Shown: positions 1 through 5,454, counted from the stretch's first letter. The stretch: 6,557 nucleotides of DNA from Nitrospirota bacterium (GCA_021787505.1 JAJYLU010000108.1:1-6557); one strand, 5' to 3'. Numbers and translations: made by a program. Notes: generated by a model not told the origin, from the sequence alone.

Positions 1-41
1 CTATCAAGCTGGTAAACGAGAAAGAACGTGAGACGCCGGGT

Positions 42-461
42 ATGGAGAAGGTGAACTTCATCAGGACAGTTGGTTTATGCCTCAGATACTGTTGGGTCTT
101 CCCCGTATCCTGCATCGGTATTTTGCTGCTGCCCTTTGTCATCCTTTCCGGCGGGGCGGTTGTCGTTGCAGCAGGCGTCATCGAAGCAGAAGGCGCGATA
201 ACCTCCTTCCTGCTGTCCCGCCTCCATATAGATGCCATCGCCATAGGACATGTCGTCTTTGGCCGAAACCGCGATAGCCTGATTCGGTGCAGAAGCCACG
301 AACGTGTTCACGTCAGGCAATACGAGCGCTGGGGGCCTCTCTTCCCCTTTCTCTATCTGCTGTCGAGTGCAGCAGCCCTGGTCCGCGGTCTGGACCCCTA
401 TAGGGATAACCGGTTCGAACAGGAGGCGTTCCGTGCTTCCGGAGTGTCGAAAATTTTGTGA
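42..461 (+). CDS. Small membrane protein with HExxH metal-binding motif
   Basis: A 139-residue protein that I do not recognise by name. It has a hydrophobic stretch at about residues 14-48 (one long or two short membrane segments) and a second at about 98-115. Between them lies HERVH (86-90), followed by RQYERWG. Near the C-terminus is DNRFEQEAF (122-130), whose Glu126 or Glu128 could be a third metal ligand. HExxH followed by Q and an aromatic residue is typical of zinc peptidases and of related inactive families, so a membrane-bound metalloprotein is plausible; proteolysis is not shown. The start is uncertain: the frame is open to the left edge of the window, and only a weak GTGAG precedes ATG42. 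A frame ending in TGA at 29-31 may be the tail of a preceding gene. The stop overlaps a possible GTG start at 458. Confidence 0.65.
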   Translation: MEKVNFIRTVGLCLRYCWVFPVSCIGILLLPFVILSGGAVVVAAGVIEAEGAITSFLLSRLHIDAIAIGHVVFGRNRDSLIRCRSHERVHVRQYERWGPLFPFLYLLSSAAALVRGLDPYRDNRFEQEAFRASGVSKIL

Positions 462-565
462 CAGCCCAGGCCGAGGGTTACCAGTCGGTGCTTGCTCGCT
501 TCCATGAGAAGAAGATCGAGATCCCCGGTCCCGGGACCGGGGTGCGGCTCATCAACAATCCGTAA
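458..565 (+). CDS. Possible 35-codon ORF coupled to the upstream gene
   Basis: GTG458 overlaps the TGA of the HExxH gene (GTGA) and opens a 35-codon frame ending in TAA at 563-565. The product is polar, begins VTAQAEGYQS and ends GVRLINNP. GGAG at 441-444 lies 13 nt upstream, which is rather far for a ribosome binding site. The overlap suggests translational coupling, but the peptide resembles nothing I know. It may instead be the decayed end of a longer reading frame, since the same frame is also open upstream of the GTG. Treat it as a candidate only. Confidence 0.25.
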   Translation: MTAQAEGYQSVLARFHEKKIEIPGPGTGVRLINNP

Positions 566-660
566 TCCCGTTGTCCGCCAGGCCGCGTGAACTGTGAACC
601 CGGATGTAGTCCTCCAAGCCCTTGCGATTAAATATTTTCTGTAAAAAACTGATCTTGTGA

Positions 661-669
661 TGTTATCAT
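661..669 (+). promoter_or_regulatory. Candidate extended -10 promoter of the polyamine operon
   Basis: TGT-TATCAT matches the extended -10 pattern (TGn followed by a TATAAT-like hexamer). It lies in an AT-rich patch about 90 nt before the arginine decarboxylase start. I see no convincing -35 at the usual distance. Transcription starting just downstream would leave a leader of about 80 nt. That leader contains two small stems, CCCG/CGGG around AAAAA (about 698-710) and GGGAA/TTCCC (about 728-741), the second close to the ribosome binding site. The rest of 566-758 shows nothing else I can name. Confidence 0.35.
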
Positions 670-758
670 GAATGCAGTCCGCAGGGCATTGCCGGTCCCG
701 AAAAACGGGTGGTAGAAATCAGAGGCAGGGAAGGGTTTCCCGAGGAAAGAGGCATAAC

Positions 759-1301
759 ATGTATGTAGCTTCCAAAATGTTCCTTACGAAAGGGGTCGGT
801 CAGAATAAGGAGAAACTCGTGAGCTTCGAGCTCGCACTCCGCGCCGCGCAGATCGCTCCTTTCAATATCGTCAGAGTATCGAGCATCTTTCCTCCCCGCT
901 GTGAAATTGTTACCGTGCGCAGCGGGCTAAAGGAGCTGACGCCGGGACAGATCGTCCATGCGGTCCTTGCCGAGGCATCGACGAACGAACGACACCGTCT
1001 CATAGGCTCTTCCGTAGGCGTGGCGATACCCAGGGACCGGGACCGCTTCGGTTATCTCTCGGAGCACCACAGCTTCGGCGACGACGACAAGACGACCGGC
1101 GACTATGCCGAGGACATTGCGGCCCAGATGCTGGCGACGATCCTCGGGCTTGAGTTCGACGTCGACGAGAGCTACAACAAGCGTCTCGACCAGTGGAAGT
1201 TGAGCGACCAGATAGTCAAGACGCGCAATATCACACAAACGAGCGTCGGCAAGAGCGGGGTCTGGACGACCGTTGTGGCTGCCGCCGTCCTGATACCGTA
1301 G
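759..1301 (+). CDS. Pyruvoyl-dependent arginine decarboxylase
   Basis: Converts arginine to agmatine and CO2, using a pyruvoyl group made from its own chain instead of pyridoxal phosphate. The 180-residue product carries the family signature NIVRVSSIFPP (36-46). By alignment from memory with the Methanocaldococcus jannaschii enzyme (NLIRISSIMPP), self-cleavage falls between Ser41 and Ser42. This leaves a beta chain of about 41 residues and an alpha chain beginning with the pyruvoyl group. Asn36 matches the M. jannaschii Asn47, and Glu102 in LSEHHS matches its catalytic Glu109, so all key residues seem present. ATG759 is chosen because AAGAGG (747-752) sits 6 nt upstream. An in-frame ATG at 672 has no such site, adds residues unlike the family, and would probably precede the transcription start. 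First gene of a polyamine operon; the next gene starts 3 nt after the stop. Confidence 0.93.
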   Translation: MYVASKMFLTKGVGQNKEKLVSFELALRAAQIAPFNIVRVSSIFPPRCEIVTVRSGLKELTPGQIVHAVLAEASTNERHRLIGSSVGVAIPRDRDRFGYLSEHHSFGDDDKTTGDYAEDIAAQMLATILGLEFDVDESYNKRLDQWKLSDQIVKTRNITQTSVGKSGVWTTVVAAAVLIP

Positions 1302-1304
1302 GGC

Positions 1305-2402
1305 ATGGTGAGCGGGAGCGCCTACCTCAGGACAAAGCCGATCAGGCCAAAGAAGATCGTCAGCGGGATCTCTGCCGCTGAGTTGATCGAGGAGGCCTTT
1401 TTGGCCTATAACGCCGGCCGCCTCCGTGAGGCATGCAGGCTTTTTACGCGCAAGATGCTCGAGCCCGATGTGACCGTTGGGCTGAGCATCACCGGCGCCC
1501 TGACTCCTGCCGGGCTCGGCATGTCTTCTCTTATTCCTCTGATAGAGTCCGGGTTTGTCGACTGGATCGTTAGCACGGGCGCGAACCTCTATCACGACAC
1601 CCACTTCTCACTGGGGCTCACCATGCACCCGGGCAGTCCCTTTCTCGACGATCGGAAACTCCGGCAGGAAGGCGTCATCCGCATCTACGACATCCTGTTT
1701 GATTATAAAGTCCTGCTCTCGACCGACGCCTTTTATATGAAGATCCTGAAGGAACCTGAGTTCGACAGGGAGATGTCGACAGCGGAGCTCCATTACAGGA
1801 TCGGCAGATACGTCAACGAGCTGGAAGCCCTCCCCGGCGTGGGCAGGGTGAGTGTCCTGGCAGCGGCTTACAGGGCGGGCGTGCCGATATACACGTCATC
1901 CCCCGGGGACAGTTCAATCGGGATGAATGTGGCCAGAACTGTGCTGGACGGCGGCGGGCTCCGTCTGGACGTGGCCAGGGATGTAAACGAAACCGCTGCA
2001 ATCGTGCTGGGTGCGAAGGAAAAAGGAAAGAGCGGCATCCTCATGCTTGGGGGCGGATCTCCAAAGAATTTTGTGCTCCAGACCGAGCCACATATTCAGG
2101 AAGTTCTGGGGATTGAAGAGGCGGGCCATGATTACTATCTGCAGCTCACTGACGCCCGTCCGGATACCGGCGGCCTCTCAGGGGCCACGCCGAGCGAGGC
2201 GGTGACCTGGGGCAAGGTCGACCCCGATCAGCTCCCGGACGCCGTCGTCTGTTATGCGGATACGACCATAGCCCTTCCGCTTCTCACCGCGTACGCCGTC
2301 GCCTCCCGCGCGCCCCGGCCTCCTTCCCGGCTGTACGACCGGCGCGGGGCCCTCTATCAGCGGCTTCTCGAAAAATATTCGGAAACGAAAAAGAAAGAGT
2401 GA
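1305..2402 (+). CDS. Deoxyhypusine-synthase-like enzyme (putative homospermidine synthase)
   Basis: A 365-residue member of the NAD-dependent deoxyhypusine synthase family. Visible motifs are STGANLYHD (90-98, NAD site region), [11 protein letters not shown] (196-206), GGGSPKNF (249-256) and [13 protein letters not shown] (292-304). Lys304 matches the catalytic Lys329 of human DHS, which forms the enzyme-imine intermediate; Trp302 and Glu298 match Trp327 and Glu323. Three other human spermidine-binding residues differ: Asp243 aligns with Met207 or Asn208, His288 with Asn255, and Asp316 with Leu291. Bacteria lack eIF5A, and bacterial family members are commonly thought to make homospermidine by moving an aminobutyl group to putrescine; that activity is inferred here. 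The start has no clear Shine-Dalgarno site, but it lies 3 nt after the decarboxylase stop, so coupling is likely. The C-terminal TETKKKE-like tail is charged and probably disordered. Confidence 0.85.
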   Translation: MVSGSAYLRTKPIRPKKIVSGISAAELIEEAFLAYNAGRLREACRLFTRKMLEPDVTVGLSITGALTPAGLGMSSLIPLIESGFVDWIVSTGANLYHDTHFSLGLTMHPGSPFLDDRKLRQEGVIRIYDILFDYKVLLSTDAFYMKILKEPEFDREMSTAELHYRIGRYVNELEALPGVGRVSVLAAAYRAGVPIYTSSPGDSSIGMNVARTVLDGGGLRLDVARDVNETAAIVLGAKEKGKSGILMLGGGSPKNFVLQTEPHIQEVLGIEEAGHDYYLQLTDARPDTGGLSGATPSEAVTWGKVDPDQLPDAVVCYADTTIALPLLTAYAVASRAPRPPSRLYDRRGALYQRLLEKYSETKKKE

Positions 2403-3295
2403 TTCTTCTTCCGCCGGACAATTTTCTCGCCCTCCCGGAACAATGGTCGGGACTCGAACGGTCCCGGGTGGTGGTCCTTCCTGTGCCGTATGAGCACACA
2501 ACAAGTTACGGAAAAGGCACGGCATCGGGTCCTGAAGCGATCCTGGAGGCTTCCGGACAGGTGGAGCTGTACGATGAGGAATCAGATGCCGAATTTTATA
2601 CATTGACGGGCGGGATTGCCACGCTTAAAGCCATGGACCCCGGCGGCAATGATGCCGTTGCAGTGGAATCGATACGGAAACACGTCCAGGGCCTGATCGG
2701 AGAAGACAAGACCGTCGTCTGCATCGGCGGCGAGCATACGATTTCCATAGGCGCTGCCCGTGCCCACTCTGAGCGATATCCGGACCTCTCGGTCCTCCAG
2801 TTAGACGCCCACTCAGACCTCAGGGAAGAATACGAAGGGAACAGATACAGCCACGCCTGCGTCATGGCCCGTGTATACGAGTTCAATAGAAACATCGTAC
2901 AGGCTGGCATAAGGAGCCAGTGCAGGGAAGAGGCCGATTTCATAAGGCAAAAGAAGATCAATACATTTTATGCATTCGATCTCAAGGGTGCGCGTTACGG
3001 TGCAGATCGATATGCATGGCACGATGCGGTCATCGGTCCCCTCAGGGAAAATGTCTATCTCACCATCGACTGCGATTTCTTCGATCCCGGGCTTATGCCC
3101 GCAGTGGGGACACCCGAGCCGGGCGGGTTCGGATGGCAGGAGACAGTCTCTTTCCTTCGCCGTCTGTCCGAATGCCGGAGGATAGTCGGGTTCGATATCA
3201 CGGAGCTGTCGCCGATACCCGGCCTCATACATCCCCAGTTCGTCATGGCGAAACTGATCTATAAGCTGATAGGTTATATTTTTTCCCGGGGGTAA
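2399..3295 (+). CDS. speB: Agmatinase / ureohydrolase family enzyme
   Basis: Hydrolyses agmatine to putrescine and urea with a two-manganese centre. The 298-residue protein has all the ureohydrolase metal motifs: GGEH (His113), DAHSD (Asp136, His138, Asp140) and DCDFFDP (Asp224, Asp226). It also has SHACVM (151-156) and ELSP with Glu269, the substrate-guanidinium glutamate of the family. The length is normal. The start is GTG2399, which overlaps the TGA of the preceding gene (GTGA), so translation is probably coupled; no ATG nearby gives a full N-terminus. Its place after arginine decarboxylase argues for agmatine, or an agmatine-derived compound, rather than arginine as substrate. Formiminoglutamase or guanidinobutyrase activity cannot be excluded from motifs alone. 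Confidence 0.88.
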   Translation: MILLPPDNFLALPEQWSGLERSRVVVLPVPYEHTTSYGKGTASGPEAILEASGQVELYDEESDAEFYTLTGGIATLKAMDPGGNDAVAVESIRKHVQGLIGEDKTVVCIGGEHTISIGAARAHSERYPDLSVLQLDAHSDLREEYEGNRYSHACVMARVYEFNRNIVQAGIRSQCREEADFIRQKKINTFYAFDLKGARYGADRYAWHDAVIGPLRENVYLTIDCDFFDPGLMPAVGTPEPGGFGWQETVSFLRRLSECRRIVGFDITELSPIPGLIHPQFVMAKLIYKLIGYIFSRG

Positions 3296-3322
3296 CAAAC
3301 GGGGCCCGGTTTTGTTTCTTTT
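3294..3322 (+). terminator. Likely rho-independent terminator of the polyamine operon
   Basis: AACAAAC-GG pairs imperfectly with CC-GGTTTTGTT around a GGC loop, and TTTCTTTT follows. The stem has small bulges and begins at the agmatinase stop codon. It is weaker than the two other terminators in this window, but it is in the right place for the end of the operon. Confidence 0.5.
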
Positions 3323-3415
3323 GATTTGCCTGTTGTCGCACGTCATCTCAACACCCCTGCTTTTCTCGAACCTTCCGGACAATCCTGAGCAGCAGTAAAA
3401 GGTGATAGACATCGG

Positions 3416-3444
3416 TTGCGTGCAAGACCATTACCCGATACAAT
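3416..3444 (+). promoter_or_regulatory. Candidate sigma-70 promoter for the coiled-coil gene
   Basis: TTGCGT (3416-3421) and TACAAT (3439-3444) are separated by exactly 17 nt. The -10 matches the consensus in five of six bases, and the -35 keeps TTG. The implied transcript starts near 3451 and leaves a leader of about 110 nt before ATG3560. The remaining gap sequence, 3323-3415, shows nothing I can identify. Confidence 0.5.
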
Positions 3445-3559
3445 GGTAACAGATACCCTATCTGCACGGAGGACGTTTACGGGCAATGCCGGGCTGAGAA
3501 AATGTATGAGGCGAATGGCAAGTGAAAAGCGGCAATGGGGAAACGGAAAGGTGAAAGAA

Positions 3560-3775
3560 ATGGAGAAAGAAAAAATGCCGGAGGAAAGCTTACATATCAT
3601 TAAACAGGAATTGATAACGGTTACGGAGAAGCTCGATGAGTTGTGCTGTATGGAAAAAGATGTCCAGGACTTAATGCTGGAGATAAAGTGCCTGAAACTC
3701 TTCCTGGGGAAGGCCTTCCCCGGGTTTAAAGATCAGTTCCCCGGCATCATGAAAAAACTGAGTAAAAAGACCTGA
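3560..3775 (+). CDS. Small coiled-coil protein of unknown function
   Basis: A 71-residue charged protein that I do not recognise. Residues about 8-48 form a likely long helix with hydrophobic positions spaced as in a coiled coil (LHIIKQELITVTEKLDEL, then VQDLMLEIKCLKLFL). A Gly/Pro-containing segment (KAFPGFKDQFPG) and a basic tail ending KKLSKKT follow. There are three Cys, two adjacent (CC). ATG3560 is preferred because AGGTGA (3549-3554) lies 5 nt upstream. The frame is open further upstream (ATG3506, ATG3416), but that part looks non-coding, and 3416 overlaps the proposed promoter. It appears to be a single-gene unit, with no sign of a membrane segment or enzyme motif. Confidence 0.6.
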   Translation: MEKEKMPEESLHIIKQELITVTEKLDELCCMEKDVQDLMLEIKCLKLFLGKAFPGFKDQFPGIMKKLSKKT

Positions 3776-3786
3776 GCGGCATGCTT

Positions 3787-3799
3787 CGGCAATCTGCCG
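3787..3799. repeat. Small hairpin before the mini-ORF upstream of dcd
   Basis: CGGCA and TGCCG pair around an ATC loop, and the outer CAT/ATG can pair imperfectly. No T-run follows, so it is a poor terminator. Its 3' arm ends 2 nt before the ATG of the 15-codon ORF and could affect initiation there. Confidence 0.3.
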
Positions 3800-3801
3800 G
3801 T

Positions 3802-3849
3802 ATGAAGAAATGGAGACCTATTTTTGTAATTTTTCTGAGTTCTTTCTAA
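3802..3849 (+). CDS. Possible 15-codon hydrophobic mini-ORF upstream of dcd
   Basis: ATG3802 opens MKKWRPIFVIFLSSF and then TAA (3847-3849). Basic residues followed by a hydrophobic run resemble the start of a signal peptide or a very small membrane peptide. It is in the same frame as dcd, which begins only 6 nt after the TAA, and dcd lacks a visible Shine-Dalgarno site. Ribosomes finishing here could therefore restart at dcd. The mini-ORF also lacks an obvious ribosome binding site, so it may be chance. Confidence 0.25.
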   Translation: MKKWRPIFVIFLSSF

Positions 3850-3855
3850 TTTTTT

Positions 3856-4374
3856 ATGGCTATCCTCACGCGAAACGAAATTAAAAAGGCAATTGACCAG
3901 GGACTCATCAAAATAGAGCCGTTGGATGTGTCACAGATAGGTGCCGGCTCAGTTGATCTTACGTTAGGAAACGAGTTCAGGATTTTCAAAAGACATAGAG
4001 GCATATTCCATATCAGGGATGACTCCAACTTCGAGGATCTCACCGAATTTATCTCATTGCAGGGCGAAGATACAATCATCATCAAGCCCCAGGAAATGAT
4101 TTTGGGAATAACGAGAGAGAAGATTACATTAGCAGAAAATTATTGTGGATGGCTTGAAGGGAGGAGCAGGTTTGCCCGTTTTGGCTTGGCTATCCATGTG
4201 ACGGCAGGATTCATGCATCCCGGCATATCGAACCATCAGGTTTTGGAAATTGTGAACCTGGGACATACTCGTTTAGCTTTATACCCCGGAACGAGAATCT
4301 GTCAGTTCATTTTTGAAAAATGTATCGGCAGGGCGAAATATGCAGGAAAGTTCGAGGTTCAGGATAAGCCGTAA
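3856..4374 (+). CDS. dcd: dCTP deaminase (possibly bifunctional to dUMP)
   Basis: Deaminates dCTP to dUTP, feeding thymidylate synthesis. The 172-residue protein has the family signatures GAGSVDLTLGNEF (29-41), EGRSRFARFGLAIHVTAGF (101-119) and HQVLEIVNLG (127-136). Glu131 corresponds to the catalytic Glu138 of E. coli Dcd, and Ser104 and Arg108 to its Ser111 and Arg115. After VTA it has Gly, where the E. coli monofunctional enzyme has His; Gly there also occurs in bifunctional dCTP deaminase-dUTPases, so direct production of dUMP is possible but unproven. It is shorter than the E. coli protein (193 residues) yet keeps a KYAGK-type C-terminal tail. ATG3856 is the earliest possible start because TAA lies in frame at 3847. 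No Shine-Dalgarno site is visible in the T-rich leader. Codons look more A/T-ending than in the polyamine operon. Confidence 0.9.
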   Translation: MAILTRNEIKKAIDQGLIKIEPLDVSQIGAGSVDLTLGNEFRIFKRHRGIFHIRDDSNFEDLTEFISLQGEDTIIIKPQEMILGITREKITLAENYCGWLEGRSRFARFGLAIHVTAGFMHPGISNHQVLEIVNLGHTRLALYPGTRICQFIFEKCIGRAKYAGKFEVQDKP

Positions 4375-4403
4375 TTTGCCAGGTCTGGTCACGATAGAGG
4401 GAA

Positions 4404-4439
4404 AAACAAAAGGGTTGCATCTCTGCAACCCTTTTGTTT
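4404..4439. terminator. Perfect 16-bp bidirectional terminator between dcd and the tRNA remnant
   Basis: A 16-nt arm (4404-4419, AAACAAAAGGGTTGCA) pairs without mismatch with 4424-4439 around a TCTC loop. On the plus strand the stem ends in TTTTGTTTG, placed 30 nt after the dcd stop. On the minus strand it ends in TTTTGTTTTTC, 2 nt after the CCA end of the tRNA-Glu fragment. It can therefore terminate both dcd and the original tRNA transcript. Confidence 0.85.
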
Positions 4440-4441
4440 GT

Positions 4442-4484
4442 TGGCGTCCCCAGCGGGATTCGAACCCGCGTTGCTGCCTTGAGA
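4442..4484 (-). pseudogene. 3' half of tRNA-Glu(CUC), truncated in the anticodon loop; possible attachment site
   Basis: Read on the minus strand, 4484 to 4442 gives the 3' portion of a tRNA: loop bases TCTCAA with anticodon CUC, the 3' anticodon strand GGCAG, a 4-nt variable loop CAAC, a perfect T arm (GCGGG-TTCGAAT-CCCGC), the acceptor strand TGGGGAC, discriminator G and encoded CCA. Anticodon, 4-nt variable loop and the GGGGAC-GCCA end all fit tRNA-Glu. The matching 5' half (acceptor GTCCCCA, D arm, anticodon strand CTGCC) is absent from the adjoining DNA, where homology stops at about position 33 of the tRNA. It cannot make a working tRNA. The native-looking terminator is still in place after CCA. 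A 3' tRNA piece separated from its 5' half is what integration at a tRNA gene leaves at one end of an island. Confidence 0.8.
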
Positions 4485-4542
4485 TCTGACGTAAATAGGG
4501 GCACATGGTTAGAAAACAGCCTAATGATATCAAAGTACGCCA

Positions 4543-4570
4543 AAGTTGTAATCCGAATCACTTACAACTT
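4543..4570. repeat. Inverted repeat, 9-bp perfect stem
   Basis: AAGTTGTAA (4543-4551) pairs perfectly with TTACAACTT (4562-4570) around a 10-nt loop. It is the first of three successive inverted repeats between the tRNA remnant and the secreted-protein gene. No T-run follows, so it does not look like a terminator. Confidence 0.6.
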
Positions 4571-4578
4571 CTCTGATC

Positions 4579-4610
4579 TCTGGTATTTTCGGGCAATGGG
4601 AAATACCGGA
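4579..4610. repeat. Inverted repeat, 12-bp stem with two G-U pairs
   Basis: TCTGGTATTTTC (4579-4590) can pair with GGAAATACCGGA (4599-4610) around the loop GGGCAATG. Ten pairs are Watson-Crick and two are G-U if transcribed from the plus strand. Pairing through G-U suggests it may act as RNA. No U-tract follows. Confidence 0.55.
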
Positions 4611-4625
4611 CAGACCTCATCGTTG

Positions 4626-4641
4626 ATTAAGAAAACTTAAT
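4626..4641. repeat. Palindrome at the -35 region of the secreted-protein gene
   Basis: ATTAAG and CTTAAT flank an AAAA centre. The right arm touches the candidate -35 hexamer at 4641, so it could be an operator, or the third stem of the structured region. Confidence 0.4.
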
Positions 4642-4670
4642 TGGTCTTCCTGCGCGCTGTTGTGTATATT
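4641..4670 (+). promoter_or_regulatory. Candidate promoter for the secreted-protein gene
   Basis: TTGGTC (4641-4646) and TATATT (4665-4670) are separated by 18 nt. The -10 matches the consensus in five of six bases. Transcription would start near 4677 and give a leader of about 88 nt that carries a second, unused-looking Shine-Dalgarno sequence at 4687-4695. Confidence 0.4.
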
Positions 4671-4686
4671 TGTACTAAATACTGAC

Positions 4687-4752
4687 GAGGAGGTGATTTA
4701 AATTCAATTCGGGGCGGACCGGAGACGGGACTCATTTCCATTATTTTTGTGA
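4687..4752 (+). promoter_or_regulatory. Orphan strong Shine-Dalgarno with a possible AUU-started leader ORF
   Basis: GAGGAGGTGATT (4687-4698) is almost fully complementary to the 16S rRNA 3' end, yet no ATG, GTG or TTG start with a usable frame follows at the right distance. ATT at 4702, 8 nt after GGAGG, would open a 16-codon frame ending in TGA at 4750-4752. That stop lies directly before the real ribosome binding site of the next gene. It could be a leader peptide or the trace of a lost gene start; the evidence is only positional. Confidence 0.25.
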
Positions 4753-4764
4753 AGGAGGAGAATA

Positions 4765-5454
4765 ATGCATAGGAGCACGCTATTAACAGTTTTGGCTGCA
4801 TTTATCGGCGTTCTTGCTTTTGGCAGGGCATACGCCAATTCGGCGCCGAATGACGACTTGCTTTATGGGTATTACAATGTACGGGGCGCTGCTAACGTTA
4901 TGCCGGTCGTGGCGACGACCACAGCCTGCTCAATCCCGACCCCTGCCTTCAAGCAGGCATTCACCTACACCCCTGTTGCCGACCCCGTGATCACTTGCGA
5001 TCCGGCTACGTCGAAACCCATAGGCGTTGGCAACATTGCTCAGGGGGGAAGTAGCTTCGATATCACAGTGGACATAGGTCCGTTTGATGAGCCTGTAGAC
5101 GTTTCTTTCGGTTTATTTAATGCAACATTCGACGCTTCCAACATATTTTTCCTGAATGTATTTAATCAGGTCACCTCACTCCAGGACGAACTTGGTTCGG
5201 AAGTACAGGGCGGAAACAGCCAAAACAATCCTCCTGGCCAGGCGAACGGAAAGAAAAACTTCAAGAGGCTTATACCGTGGAAGAGCAATGTGCTTGAGGT
5301 GCATGACACAATTGCCGCTGGTGATATCACGTTCCTCCCGCCTGGTTTGTATGTGCTTGTACTGAATGTTACGCGGACAAGCCCGGCGGAGAATAATTTC
5401 GACCGCTTTTATCGTTGGGTTACTTATTTCATTGTCCCAGACAATGTTGAGTAG
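4765..5454 (+). CDS. Secreted protein of unknown function
   Basis: A 229-residue protein with a clear Sec signal peptide: basic start MHR, hydrophobic core to about residue 19, and probable cleavage after AYA (22-24). I do not recognise the mature part. It holds two Cys (55 and 78) that may form a disulfide, and alternating hydrophobic segments (about 97-135 and 186-204, e.g. GLYVLVLNVT) that suggest a beta-sandwich. A Gly/Asn/Gln/Pro-rich linker lies at about 149-164, and an aromatic C-terminal strand (FYRWVTYFIV) follows. There are no heme, lipobox, LPXTG or catalytic motifs, and no membrane anchor besides the signal. Likely periplasmic or extracellular. AAGGAGG (4752-4758) sits 6 nt before ATG4765, so the start is firm. 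It is a single-gene unit with its own promoter candidate and terminator, converging on the dikinase regulator. Confidence 0.8.
   Translation: MHRSTLLTVLAAFIGVLAFGRAYANSAPNDDLLYGYYNVRGAANVMPVVATTTACSIPTPAFKQAFTYTPVADPVITCDPATSKPIGVGNIAQGGSSFDITVDIGPFDEPVDVSFGLFNATFDASNIFFLNVFNQVTSLQDELGSEVQGGNSQNNPPGQANGKKNFKRLIPWKSNVLEVHDTIAAGDITFLPPGLYVLVLNVTRTSPAENNFDRFYRWVTYFIVPDNVE

Noticed and set aside
672..758. N-terminal extension of the arginine decarboxylase from ATG672
   Set aside because: The extra 29 residues are basic and unlike the family, no ribosome binding site precedes them, and the start lies at or before the likely transcription start. ATG759 has a good site.
927..1604. 225-codon open frame on the minus strand
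   Set aside because: It spans the junction of two well-supported plus-strand enzymes and has an Arg/Pro/Gly-rich translation typical of a shadow frame.
3556..3816. Direct repeat AGAAATGGAGA at 3556-3566 and 3806-3816
   Set aside because: Eleven purine-rich bases with no shared flanks, each explained by a separate start region; probably chance.
4434..4640. 68-codon plus-strand frame beginning near the tRNA remnant
   Set aside because: Its first part (GVPSGIRTRVAAL) is the antisense translation of a tRNA T arm and acceptor, a common false protein call; the rest runs through the inverted repeats.
4485..4764. A group I intron splitting the tRNA-Glu at the anticodon loop
   Set aside because: The break position would fit, but I find no 5' half (acceptor GTCCCCA, D arm, CTGCC) anywhere in the following DNA before the next gene.
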